NCBI RefSeq assembly: GCF_001467025.1
Contig: NZ_LNXV01000004.1
Span: 60,401-124,400, forward strand
Length of the DNA stretch: 64,000 nt
Source: Legionella brunensis
GTDB taxonomy: Bacteria > Pseudomonadota > Gammaproteobacteria > Legionellales > Legionellaceae
Direction: 5' to 3'
This document shows positions 16,844-25,118 of this stretch, piece after piece. The notes beneath the pieces were generated by a model that saw only the letters and a program-made list of their open reading frames with translations, was not told the DNA's origin and did no database searches. Each line of letters starts with the position of its first letter. Position 1 is the stretch's first letter. Made by a program: the position numbers and the translations under genes.

Positions 16844-18556
16844 CTATCTAAACTCTTCGCCGTAGGAGCTCCATATCTTCCGGGTTTCAAGATGATCGAT
16901 GATAAGTTTAACTTTCTCTGCTTTTGAGCCCGGAACATTGGGTAAAAATTTACTGACTATGTCGGCTACTTTTCCATCTGTTAGTGCTGTTAAATGTTCA
17001 CGTAAGGATCCTTCATAATAATAACCATCAAGTGCATTAATAAATGTATGGACAGCATTAATCTTATCTTCTTTCTTATGAGTTGCGAATAGACTTAACT
17101 TATCAGCACGTAAGACACGTTGCTTAATATAAGAGTCGAGTTCACTTATTAATAGTTTGCTATTTATTTTAATCTCTTCATGTATTTTGCTTGATTTTAC
17201 TGGAGCAAAAAATTTAATGTTTTTGGCACTGTAAGAGTCGCTATCTGAAAATAAATAATTTTTTTCTTCTTGATGTAAAGAGGTATTTAAAGTCTTGTAA
17301 TTAAAAAATAATTGACTCGCATTTTTTTGTCCATTTTCTTGGCTTAATTGAATTACGCGGTGAACAATGTAAGCATCTAATTTACCAGTAAATGGAGGAG
17401 TGTCATCTGTTCTTACCCATTGTATCTTACCGTCTTTCATAGGGAATTTCTTCTCCTTTAAAAGAGTGAAAAAATCAGGAGGTAAGATTTTATTATTTTT
17501 TAATGCATCATCAATATATACCTGCAACTGTAAGACATTAGAAACCAGGATGGCATTTTCGCAATTCTTTTTTACAAATTCCTCATATTTTGAAAAAACA
17601 GCATTGAAAACTTGCTCAATTTTCGCAGTTTCGTCTAATTTTTCCCCACCAATATTTTCATAAATAGCAAGTAAAGATCGTTTTACATGCTCAATATTCT
17701 CCTCATCTTCTTCTGTCCTCAAAGTCTGCAAAAGACAATTAAACTCTTTCTTAGCAGCTTTAATTCCTCTACTTACGTTTTTCTCATAGTCAAATGCCAT
17801 TTTTCTTAGAGCATCTACCATTTCTTGAGAAAGAATAATTCCGGGATAATCTCGATGTAGTTTAGATATGGCTCCCCCAACACCTGCGATTTTTGGGCGG
17901 TTAAAAAAATCCAAAACCGGGTTAGCTTTATCTTCTAATTGACCCCCGTTGAATTTAGATGCGTTTAATAAGTCATTGAAGGCATGACCAAAATCAATTC
18001 TTGCAATCCAGGATGTGCCGTACCTTGTAATGACAAGCATGTTACCCGGATTAATATCGTGATCTCCTGAAATTGCAGAGAATGCGATCGCTTCTGCCAA
18101 GCTTTTCTTTAACTTTCTTATCTTTACGCCGTCTAGAGCAATTTGCCCTTTATCAATTTGAGAATATTGACTGGCGATAAAAGTATAGTGCTTATTTCCT
18201 TTAGCTAAAGCGATGTCAAGTTCATTCTTAACATACTCATCCAGGCCTATTACTTTATCGCCAGTCATATATTGCGAAGCTATTAATACACGTTTGCGCT
18301 TGCTATCATAAACGAGACAAATCTTCGGAACGCAGTCTTCCCCAAGTATTTCAATGCCAATAAATGCGGCAATCACCTCACCAAAGTTTTCTCTATCAGT
18401 ATTGGCGGCTTTCTGTTGTCGTATAATAGAATTATCAAGAATAGATGGTTTTAATTGGTAGAATAACTCTGTTGACTCTTCTTGGACTCTAATACTCCCT
18501 GTCTTTCCTCCTGTATCTTGCGTGTTCTCTAAATCAAATTCGGTAATTAATTTCAT
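16844..18556 (-). CDS. PI3/4-kinase-like protein, candidate effector
   Basis: 570 residues. Residues 20-200 read as a kinase core: FYQLKPS (Lys36, likely ATP-binding lysine), an acidic helix (ENFGEVIAAFIGIEI), then SGDHDINPGNMLV (Asp165/Asp167, Asn172) and WIARIDFGHAF (Asp188-Phe189-Gly190-His191). The last two match the catalytic and activation loops of phosphoinositide kinases (GDRHxxN and HIDFGH). The C-terminal 370 residues are helical and Lys/Glu-rich with no recognised domain. Legionella exports several lipid kinases and atypical kinases (LepB, LegA5, MavQ, Lem28/Lpg2603), and this may be another. HipA-like kinases are an alternative. A PmrA-type promoter precedes it, and there is no signal peptide. 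Confidence 0.7.
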   Translation of the reverse strand: MKLITEFDLENTQDTGGKTGSIRVQEESTELFYQLKPSILDNSIIRQQKAANTDRENFGEVIAAFIGIEILGEDCVPKICLVYDSKRKRVLIASQYMTGDKVIGLDEYVKNELDIALAKGNKHYTFIASQYSQIDKGQIALDGVKIRKLKKSLAEAIAFSAISGDHDINPGNMLVITRYGTSWIARIDFGHAFNDLLNASKFNGGQLEDKANPVLDFFNRPKIAGVGGAISKLHRDYPGIILSQEMVDALRKMAFDYEKNVSRGIKAAKKEFNCLLQTLRTEEDEENIEHVKRSLLAIYENIGGEKLDETAKIEQVFNAVFSKYEEFVKKNCENAILVSNVLQLQVYIDDALKNNKILPPDFFTLLKEKKFPMKDGKIQWVRTDDTPPFTGKLDAYIVHRVIQLSQENGQKNASQLFFNYKTLNTSLHQEEKNYLFSDSDSYSAKNIKFFAPVKSSKIHEEIKINSKLLISELDSYIKQRVLRADKLSLFATHKKEDKINAVHTFINALDGYYYEGSLREHLTALTDGKVADIVSKFLPNVPGSKAEKVKLIIDHLETRKIWSSYGEEFR

Positions 18557-18599
18557 AGTCTTTTTTGGCTTTATATTGGTTAAATTGGTTTTGTTTAAG

Positions 18600-18632
18600 A
18601 CTATACAGGTTGTTTATTAACATAATATTAGC
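18600..18632 (-). promoter_or_regulatory. PmrA-type box plus -10 for the kinase-like gene
   Basis: Read on the minus strand: half-sites GCTAATATT and GTTAATAAA (18632-18613) separated by 2 bases, then 7 bases, then -10 TATAGT (18605-18600). The rest of the 392-base divergent gap up to Ku is very AT-rich, with no further gene. Confidence 0.55.
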
Positions 18633-18948
18633 CATTATGATCAAAATTAGTAAAAGTTATTTATTGCCAAATGAAATAAGACTGTCTAAAGGGAGATTTA
18701 TCGCATATTTCTTTTTTTAAAGCTGAAAAAATACTATGATTTTTCGTAAAAAATGAGATTTATTTCTTGGGTATTCTGTGAATGTTCTAAAATTAATTTA
18801 TATGGATTTTAATGATTTTGTTTTATTTGAAAGGGATAAAATAGTTTAAAATTTAATTAATATTGATAGTTAATTTACCTGAAAATTACAGTAACTATTG
18901 GGAAGTATTTGAGTAAAATTTCAAAATTTTTCATATAAGGATTTTAAG

Positions 18949-19797
18949 ATGGCCAAATCAATTTGGAAAGGTGAAATCTCATTTGGACTAGTTTCCATTC
19001 CTGTCTCACTAATTTCTACAGAAGAAAGCAATGAAATTCATTTTCATCTTTTAGATTCTAAAACAAAATCTCGTGTTCGTTACCAGAGAGTAAGTGAAGA
19101 AACCGGTAAAGAAGTGGCTTGGAGTGATATTGTTAAAGGTTATGAATATGACAAGGATAGTTATATCATTGTGGATGAAAAAGCCTTCGAAAAAGAAAGC
19201 CCTGATTTATTTAAAACAATTGATATTGAAGAGTTTGTTGATTTAAAAGAGATTGATACTCTTTATTTTTCAAAGCCTTATTATTTGGTTCCCGATAGTA
19301 AAAATAAAAAAGCCTACGTTCTTTTAAGAGAGGTTCTTAAAAAGACTAATAAGGTGGGGGTTGCCAAGGTTATTATTCGTACCAAAGAGTCTTTAAGCTT
19401 AATCCTTCCGCATGAACATGCGCTATTGCTTTATCTGATTCATTACAGTGATGAAATTCGTCAAGAAGAAGAGCTAAGTGTGCCTAAAGATAACATAAAG
19501 AATTACAAGGTATCTGACAAAGAAATTAAAATGGCTACTGACTTAGTCAAAGACATGACTAATAAGTGGAAGCCTGAAAAGTATCACAATGAGTATCGTG
19601 AGACACTGCAAAAATGGCTAGATCAACAAATGGCAAAAGAGGCTAAATCAGGCAAAAAAAGAGCTACACATGTTGTAAAGGACAAAGAGGCAGTGGTTGA
19701 TTTTATTTCATTATTAAAGAAAAGTATGGATAAGAAAAATTTAAAAAAAGCAGTGTCTGAAAAAGTGAAAGCAGTTTCGAGGCAGAAAAAATCCTAA
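18949..19797 (+). CDS. ku: Ku protein, non-homologous end joining
   Basis: 282 residues, the usual size for bacterial Ku. It opens with the hallmark SIWKGEISFGLVSIPVSLIS, and continues with FHLLD...VRYQRVSEETGKEVAWSDIVKGYEYD, FVDLKEIDTLYFSKPYYLVP and the bridging LLREVLKKTNKVGVAKVIIRTKE, ending in a Lys-rich tail. Ku homodimers ring DNA ends and recruit ligase LigD to join double-strand breaks. No ligD is present in this window, so the partner must be elsewhere or replaced by another ligase. It lies between two putative effector genes and may be horizontally acquired. AAGGA precedes the ATG by about 7 bases. Confidence 0.92.
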   Translation: MAKSIWKGEISFGLVSIPVSLISTEESNEIHFHLLDSKTKSRVRYQRVSEETGKEVAWSDIVKGYEYDKDSYIIVDEKAFEKESPDLFKTIDIEEFVDLKEIDTLYFSKPYYLVPDSKNKKAYVLLREVLKKTNKVGVAKVIIRTKESLSLILPHEHALLLYLIHYSDEIRQEEELSVPKDNIKNYKVSDKEIKMATDLVKDMTNKWKPEKYHNEYRETLQKWLDQQMAKEAKSGKKRATHVVKDKEAVVDFISLLKKSMDKKNLKKAVSEKVKAVSRQKKS

Positions 19798-19869
19798 AAG
19801 ATTTGGGCAACGGGTAGGTAAACGTGGTTCCATTTTGTCTAAGTGTAAAAAATGCAATTCCAGTTTATA

Positions 19870-19902
19870 ATTAATACTTAGTTAATAAAAGCTTGTTATT
19901 AT
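19870..19902 (+). promoter_or_regulatory. PmrA-type box plus -10 for the OTU-like gene
   Basis: Half-sites ATTAATACT (19870-19878) and GTTAATAAA (19881-19889), 2 bases between, then 7 bases, then -10 TATTAT (19897-19902). The second half-site is identical to that of the kinase-like gene. The predicted transcript start near 19909 supports translation from 19932. Confidence 0.6.
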
Positions 19903-19931
19903 TAAAGTATAATATTTTTCTCGAGATAGCC

Positions 19932-22217
19932 ATGTTAGGTGTAGCCCAGGCTCAAGAACTTTTAAGGCAAGAAAAAGCAAAGAGAGTAGAGAGATTTAAG
20001 GAGGCTGTTGATGTTTCAGCAGCAATGGACAATTGCTTTTTTCATTCCTTGGCATTGCATTTTTTAGGTAATGGGAAGCCATTTCCTGCAGAGTTATTTG
20101 CTGAAAATACCTTAGATGCTCCTGCTGTTCGTCAATTAAAACAATTGTTGCAAGAGGAAGCCTCACAACGTCTACTGACAACCTCAGCCACCCCTGATTA
20201 TTTATTTGAGAAGACACTCATTTTAGGCGTGCTATTACGTAGTTGGTTTGTTCAACAATTACTTCAAAGTAAAGAAAGCCGCGAGGCTATTTTTTCTTTC
20301 CCTGGTGAAGTTTCTTCTGAGCATGACTTGCGTAGAGGTTCCTTTGTTCAAATGGTTGCTGATTATCGAGAGGCAGCATTGGCTGATGGGAAAGCCCCAG
20401 CTAGGAGGGCCGTATTTTTACTCGAAGATGTCAGTAAATCTTTGGAAAATGCCATTTTAGGGCTGCTAGAATCAGATGTTGTGAATGAACCTTTGATGTT
20501 GGCCCTAGGGCAAGCACAAGAGAAAATGACGACATCGATTGCAAACCTTAATGAGTTGCGCGCAAAGCTAAAATTCGGTAATAAAACGTTAGCACCTTCA
20601 ATAGAAGCGCTTAACGAAGCTAAAAAAGAACTCGAAGGTGTGCTGAATCTTTTAAAAGATGTCAAAACAGAGCAGGCAAGGGCTATTGAAAAAATGTTAC
20701 AAGAAGCTCAAACCAGCAAACTTGGTTATGATCTAACAGCAGAGGAATATAGCTTAGCTAGTTTCTTTGTGCAGGTTGAAGAGAGTTCAATCTATTTGGC
20801 AAATGCTTCTTTCTTTGATGAGAGTTTATTATCAGAAGAGGCTGAGGGAGAGTCTGACACTATTGGCAAATATTGGGAACAAAAAGGTTTTGAAAACTAC
20901 TGTAAATTTCTTAGTAATCCCAGTGTGAAAATAACTTATGCCGATGTTGATTCAGTCCTTTCAAAACTTTGTTCATACGGTATTTATAATCAACAAGATG
21001 GTACAGTCATTGTTTGTGATACCAAAGAGCCAGAGATGGAATTAGCTTTGGGAGCAAAAGCAGGACATTACATATTATTGTCTACTCCGAAAACTGAGGG
21101 ATTATTTAAAGAATATACCCAGCAGAAGGAGCATTATTTAACAAATAGAGAAGATTTATTAGCATTGGAAGCTCCTACCTATCCAAATACCTTCTTTGTT
21201 GAGGCGACATTTCCTAAAAGCCATCTTAAGAAAGATCCCGTGGATACATTAGTAGAAGTAGTCCCTGAATTTTTAAAAAAATTACAACCTAAAAAAGAAG
21301 AGACTCATGGCTCTTCCGAACAAGTTAAATCTACAACTACTGATGTTTCGCCGGTTGAGGCACACTCTCCTAAACAAGAACAGGGGATGCAACCGAAGGA
21401 AGATAATAAATTATCTCCTGTTGAAAGTGGTGGGTCTACACATGTAACTATCCCAAAAACTACTACTGGTATATCTCCTAGTGGTGGTGATAGCAAGTCT
21501 TCTCAAGGCGAAGATGTAAAATTAAGAGAAGAGAGGGAACGAGAAGCAAAACTGAGAGAGGAACAGGAAGCCAAGCTTAGAGAAGACCAGGACGCAAAAC
21601 TGAGAGAAGAGAGGGAACGAGAAGCAAAATTGAGAGAGGAACGAGAAGCAAAATTAAGAGAGGAACGAGAGGCAAAATTAAGAGAGGAACGAGAAGCAAA
21701 ATTAAGAGAGGAAAAAGATAAAAAATTACCTGAAATAAAAGATAGTCAATTAACTAATCAAAAACTCAAAGATTTTTATAAAGAGTTAACACGGTTAGAG
21801 AATAAGGTTAGTGAGCTAGAATTAAAGTCGACTAAATCTCCCGAGAAGTATCAGAATGCGGCGGTTGAGGCTAGAGCTTTACATACTAAACTCCATAAGG
21901 CATTTGCTACCTTTCTTGAAAGCCCTAAGAATGAAGCGAGTTTTACATCTTTTAGTAATGTAAGCATAAACGCAATTCATAAACATCAGGGGGTTTTAGA
22001 AAGTCATCGTAAGACGTGGGGACTTTTTAAGCAAGTTATTGGTAATATTCTCTTGGGTATTGCGGGTCTTGGTATATTTTATGGGTTTGCTTTGGCGGCT
22101 AATTATCATTCGAGTGGGCGCTATTTCTTTTTTGGTACCAAAACAGCCCAACAAGTTTCTAAAATTGAGAAGATGATTCCTGATGTAGAGGCTCCTCCTG
22201 AAATCAAAGTGAAGTAA
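19932..22217 (+). CDS. OTU-like putative deubiquitinase with repeats and membrane tail, candidate effector
   Basis: 761 residues from the ATG at 19932. MDNCFFHSLALHFL (Asp33, Cys35) resembles the OTU catalytic loop (DGNC.F.A). A long helical insertion (about 60-305) follows, then YWEQKGFENYCKFL...YADVDSVLSKLCSYGIYNQQDGTVIVCD, and the chain reaches GHYILLS (His379), placed like the OTU catalytic His. Legionella Lot-type OTU enzymes also have extended insertions between Cys and His. Residues 450-530 are Pro/Ser/Thr-rich linker, 530-596 octapeptide repeats (EAKLREER), 600-695 coiled coil, and about 705-730 one hydrophobic membrane segment. The product probably acts in the host cell, anchored to a membrane. 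The alternative is a different papain-like fold. A PmrA-type promoter is upstream. Confidence 0.7.
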   Translation: MLGVAQAQELLRQEKAKRVERFKEAVDVSAAMDNCFFHSLALHFLGNGKPFPAELFAENTLDAPAVRQLKQLLQEEASQRLLTTSATPDYLFEKTLILGVLLRSWFVQQLLQSKESREAIFSFPGEVSSEHDLRRGSFVQMVADYREAALADGKAPARRAVFLLEDVSKSLENAILGLLESDVVNEPLMLALGQAQEKMTTSIANLNELRAKLKFGNKTLAPSIEALNEAKKELEGVLNLLKDVKTEQARAIEKMLQEAQTSKLGYDLTAEEYSLASFFVQVEESSIYLANASFFDESLLSEEAEGESDTIGKYWEQKGFENYCKFLSNPSVKITYADVDSVLSKLCSYGIYNQQDGTVIVCDTKEPEMELALGAKAGHYILLSTPKTEGLFKEYTQQKEHYLTNREDLLALEAPTYPNTFFVEATFPKSHLKKDPVDTLVEVVPEFLKKLQPKKEETHGSSEQVKSTTTDVSPVEAHSPKQEQGMQPKEDNKLSPVESGGSTHVTIPKTTTGISPSGGDSKSSQGEDVKLREEREREAKLREEQEAKLREDQDAKLREEREREAKLREEREAKLREEREAKLREEREAKLREEKDKKLPEIKDSQLTNQKLKDFYKELTRLENKVSELELKSTKSPEKYQNAAVEARALHTKLHKAFATFLESPKNEASFTSFSNVSINAIHKHQGVLESHRKTWGLFKQVIGNILLGIAGLGIFYGFALAANYHSSGRYFFFGTKTAQQVSKIEKMIPDVEAPPEIKVK
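21523..21717 (+). repeat. In-frame 24-bp tandem repeats in the OTU-like gene
   Basis: About eight copies of a 24-bp unit (GAAGCAAAATTAAGAGAGGA plus 4 bases) encode EAKLREER-type octapeptides, with the last copies nearly identical at DNA level. These should form a charged single alpha-helix or coiled coil and can vary in copy number by slippage. Confidence 0.8.
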
Positions 22218-22252
22218 CTAAATTAGATACAGCATATGACAAGAATCTTTTA

Positions 22253-22822
22253 TCAGTATGCTGCTTTACTTTCTGGAAAAGTGCAGTGTCTCAAGATTCG
22301 TTTAACTTTTTCTAATCCAAGTTTTCGTAGGGTATTGATGTTTTTTTGCGGAATTTCTGCAATTGAGTCATAAGCACTTATTGCTTTCTCTAGGCTTTCC
22401 TCACGTAATAAATGTATTATAGGATAGGGAGAGCGATTTGTGTAATTTGAGACATCGTCATAATCTTCATGGGAAAAACAATAATCGGGATGAAAGCTTG
22501 CTATTTGATAGATACCCACATAACCCTTTACTTCTAAAGTTTTTTCACATAGTTCAACGAAATCCAAGTAATCGAAAAAGTCATTAAATAAACAAGGGAA
22601 AATTAATAATGTGGTCTCGATTTCTCGCTGATGATCTAAGAGGTTAATCTCGGAAAAGTAATCTTTAAGTGCCGTATGAGTTTTTTTGGCTTGACTGACT
22701 TTTAGTCTTAAGCTTCCTCTTTTGATTTCTCTATTCGCAAAAGGGCATAGATTAAATTTAACCACAAAAGAGTGCAGCCATTTTTGCGTTTGTTCAACGA
22801 TTAACTCCGTTTTATTGGCCAT
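22253..22822 (-). CDS. DUF1415 family protein
   Basis: 189 residues matching the conserved DUF1415 text: TQKWLHSFVVKFNLCPFANREIKRGSLRLKVS, TTLLIFPCLFNDFFDYLDF, GYVGIYQIASFHPDYCF and NRSPYPIIHLLREESLEKAI. The family is common in gammaproteobacteria, and its biochemical role is not established. Conserved Cys (CPF) and His (FHP, IHLLR) residues may bind a cofactor or metal. It is cytosolic and a single gene, convergent with the OTU-like gene. Confidence 0.85.
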   Translation of the reverse strand: MANKTELIVEQTQKWLHSFVVKFNLCPFANREIKRGSLRLKVSQAKKTHTALKDYFSEINLLDHQREIETTLLIFPCLFNDFFDYLDFVELCEKTLEVKGYVGIYQIASFHPDYCFSHEDYDDVSNYTNRSPYPIIHLLREESLEKAISAYDSIAEIPQKNINTLRKLGLEKVKRILRHCTFPESKAAY

Positions 22823-22988
22823 ATTAGTGCGACTGAATACCCTATAAAAAACTATTAGTTTACCAGGATATCATAAAAACATAGTTAATTTGGGGATAAA
22901 GTGAGGAATAATACAGTGATGAGCATAAAGGAAAAGGGGGTATAAAAAAGGTCTATACTAAAAAGGCACTTCTTTAATGGAGTAAATC

Positions 22989-23459
22989 ATGAAAATTCTC
23001 ATGTTTTTTTTAATGTGTTTTTCAATGATTTCATATGCTTCATCGGATAATTCCTTGCAAACTTCAACAGTTAATATGAATCCTAATAATATGTTGTTAC
23101 CCGCTCCATTTCCTGTTTATATTCTGGAGAACTATGGGGTAGTCAATCATCCTTATCCAGGCGCAGTACCTGCCTCTCTACCTACAGATAATAGTTATAC
23201 AGATGCACCAGGCTGTTATATTGCTTGCTACTCTCATTTTAAAGGAGTGTATCCGGTCTCTCCAGCCATTTACGTTATGGGACAAATTAGGGTAAGAGGA
23301 CAATACCTTGACCGTGTATGCCAGCCAGAGGGCTATGTAAACAAGGATATCAGCGCTGCCGATAAATTTAAGCAATTGTGTTCACAAAAAATCTCAAGTT
23401 GCAAAAATATAGAATGTTGGGCTGGTGGAGATACTGGCGGATGGTTTGGCATTCAATAG
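22989..23459 (+). CDS. Secreted Cys-containing protein of unknown function
   Basis: 156 residues with a signal peptide (ILMFFLMCFSMISYASSD). The mature protein has a Pro/Asn-rich lead and six cysteines (GCYIACY, VCQ, LCS, SCKNIECW), enough for three disulfides, and ends GGDTGGWFGIQ. It is probably periplasmic or exported by type II secretion. I recognise no family. AATGGAG lies before the ATG. It is convergent with bepA, with only 6 bases between the stop codons. Confidence 0.65.
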   Translation: MKILMFFLMCFSMISYASSDNSLQTSTVNMNPNNMLLPAPFPVYILENYGVVNHPYPGAVPASLPTDNSYTDAPGCYIACYSHFKGVYPVSPAIYVMGQIRVRGQYLDRVCQPEGYVNKDISAADKFKQLCSQKISSCKNIECWAGGDTGGWFGIQ

Positions 23460-23465
23460 CGGATG

Positions 23466-24893
23466 CTAATCCTCTGTCAAGAATTTTATTTCCTCCATCA
23501 TCGCTGCAATTCTAGCTTGAAGGTATTGGTCATTTTTAGCTAATAATTTGGCTTGTTTTAGTTGTCGCATGGCATCCCGTTTACGTCCTTGCAGTAGCTG
23601 ACATTGGGCTTCAGTAAAATAGGCATAATCTTTGTGGCGAGAGGCTGCTTGTGCTTGCGCCAAAGTTTCGCAAAGAGGTAAGTCCCTTTTAAATTGCCTG
23701 GAACCTTTTAACAAAACACTTGCAGCTTTCTCTGCTTTACCGGCAGATAATAAACTTTGAGCATAAGCCATGAGTGCTGCATAGTTTTCAGGATAATTTG
23801 CCTGTAAATTGTTGAGCCTTGTTATAGCGGCATCAAATTGTCGGTTGCCAGTTTCAGCTTGTGCCATGGCAATTTGATAAAAAAGATTGTCTTGATCTTG
23901 CCTGAGTAAAGACTCTGAGCGTGTTTGTGCTTGTTGATATTGATTAATGCTAAGTAAGGCCAAGACATAACCGTATTGACAGGCTACACCACTGTTTTTG
24001 TTGTGACATTGATGTTGATAATAATCGATTAATTGTTTGTTATTATTGGCTACAGCAACGCGAACTAATTCTTTAAATAAACGATAATTAAGTGTTTCAG
24101 GCACCTTTTTTACCGTGGTGCGGGTTGTACGATTTTCTGCCTCAGCGATACGATCTTCATCAAGGGGGTGAGTTCTTAAGATTGCTGGAATATTGGCTGT
24201 ATAATAATAGCGAGAGTTCTCTTGCATTTTTTTGAAAAAATTAGCCATACCTCGAGGGTCAAAACCAGCTTTAATTAGCATATCAATACCAATGCGATCT
24301 GCTTCTTTTTCATTCGCACGCGTAAAATTAATATTATCCTGAGCAAAGCCACTTAATGTGGCCATTAATGCCCCACTTCCTAGCGTAGGATTGACTACTC
24401 CCAAAGCCGCTGATGCTAATAAAGAAGCCAGCATAGGGATGCGCATTTGTTTTTCATGTTGAATCATCTGGTAGAGATGATGAAGGCGGACGTGAGCAAT
24501 TTCATGTGCCATGACAGCAGCCAACTCACTCTCATTGGCTGTGGCAAGGATCAGTTGAGTATTAATGCCAATATAGCCACCTGGTCCCGCAAAAGCATTG
24601 ATTTCATTGGATTTTACAATGAAGAAATAAGGCGTAGGGATATGTGCATACCGTGCAAGCTTTCGTCCCAAATGGTTAATGTATTGATTAGCTAAAGGAT
24701 TGCGTTCGATGCTATCCGATTGGTTAATCAGTTGAATAAACTCTTTTTCCAGTTCTTCCAATTCACGTGTTGAGTAAGGTGAAAGCGCAAAAGTATTAAA
24801 AGAAAAGCTTTGTAGAATAAGGAGAATACATGCCATCCAACAGGTAGCGCTTCTAGAGAAAACTTGTCGTTTAAAATAGCGCAATAGGTTCAT
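23466..24893 (-). CDS. bepA: Periplasmic M48 metalloprotease with TPR repeats (BepA-like)
   Basis: 475 residues from the ATG at 24893, which has an AGTAGG ribosome site; a longer reading to 24941 is less likely. A signal peptide or anchor (ACILLILQSFSFNTFA) precedes the M48 protease domain with HEIAHVRLHH as zinc motif and NEKEADRIGIDML supplying the third ligand. The C-terminal half (about 270-475) is a run of TPR-like helix pairs (ARYAHIPTP... then QAQTRSESLLRQDQDNLFYQIAMAQAETGN). BepA helps assemble or degrade LptD and other outer-membrane proteins with the BAM complex. bamD lies elsewhere in the window. Confidence 0.88.
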   Translation of the reverse strand: MNLLRYFKRQVFSRSATCWMACILLILQSFSFNTFALSPYSTRELEELEKEFIQLINQSDSIERNPLANQYINHLGRKLARYAHIPTPYFFIVKSNEINAFAGPGGYIGINTQLILATANESELAAVMAHEIAHVRLHHLYQMIQHEKQMRIPMLASLLASAALGVVNPTLGSGALMATLSGFAQDNINFTRANEKEADRIGIDMLIKAGFDPRGMANFFKKMQENSRYYYTANIPAILRTHPLDEDRIAEAENRTTRTTVKKVPETLNYRLFKELVRVAVANNNKQLIDYYQHQCHNKNSGVACQYGYVLALLSINQYQQAQTRSESLLRQDQDNLFYQIAMAQAETGNRQFDAAITRLNNLQANYPENYAALMAYAQSLLSAGKAEKAASVLLKGSRQFKRDLPLCETLAQAQAASRHKDYAYFTEAQCQLLQGRKRDAMRQLKQAKLLAKNDQYLQARIAAMMEEIKFLTED

Positions 24894-25050
24894 AAGCCTA
24901 CTCAGAGTTAAAAGACACGTAATGTTGATACTAATACACAAGAATCGGTTAGTATAGGGGTACGGGGAGTAATGAAGCGACCAACCGACTTAAGGATTTT
25001 TCTTAGATTCAAATACGAATCAATACGTAAACAAAAACCGAACTAAATGT

Positions 25051-25083
25051 CTTAATTTTTACTTAATATTTAATTGATACAAT
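25051..25083 (+). promoter_or_regulatory. PmrA-type box plus -10, near-consensus
   Basis: Half-sites CTTAATTTT (25051-25059) and CTTAATATT (25062-25070), 2 bases between, then 7 bases, then -10 TACAAT (25078-25083). This is the best of the four such promoters in the window; the second half-site equals the PmrA consensus as I recall it. Confidence 0.7.
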
Positions 25084-25118
25084 ATTAATCAATTTGATTT
25101 ATATTTGATCGGTAAAAT

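Noticed and set aside
21523-21717. CRISPR-like tandem repeats
   Set aside because: The 24-bp units are contiguous, in frame and encode EAKLREER; there are no spacers.
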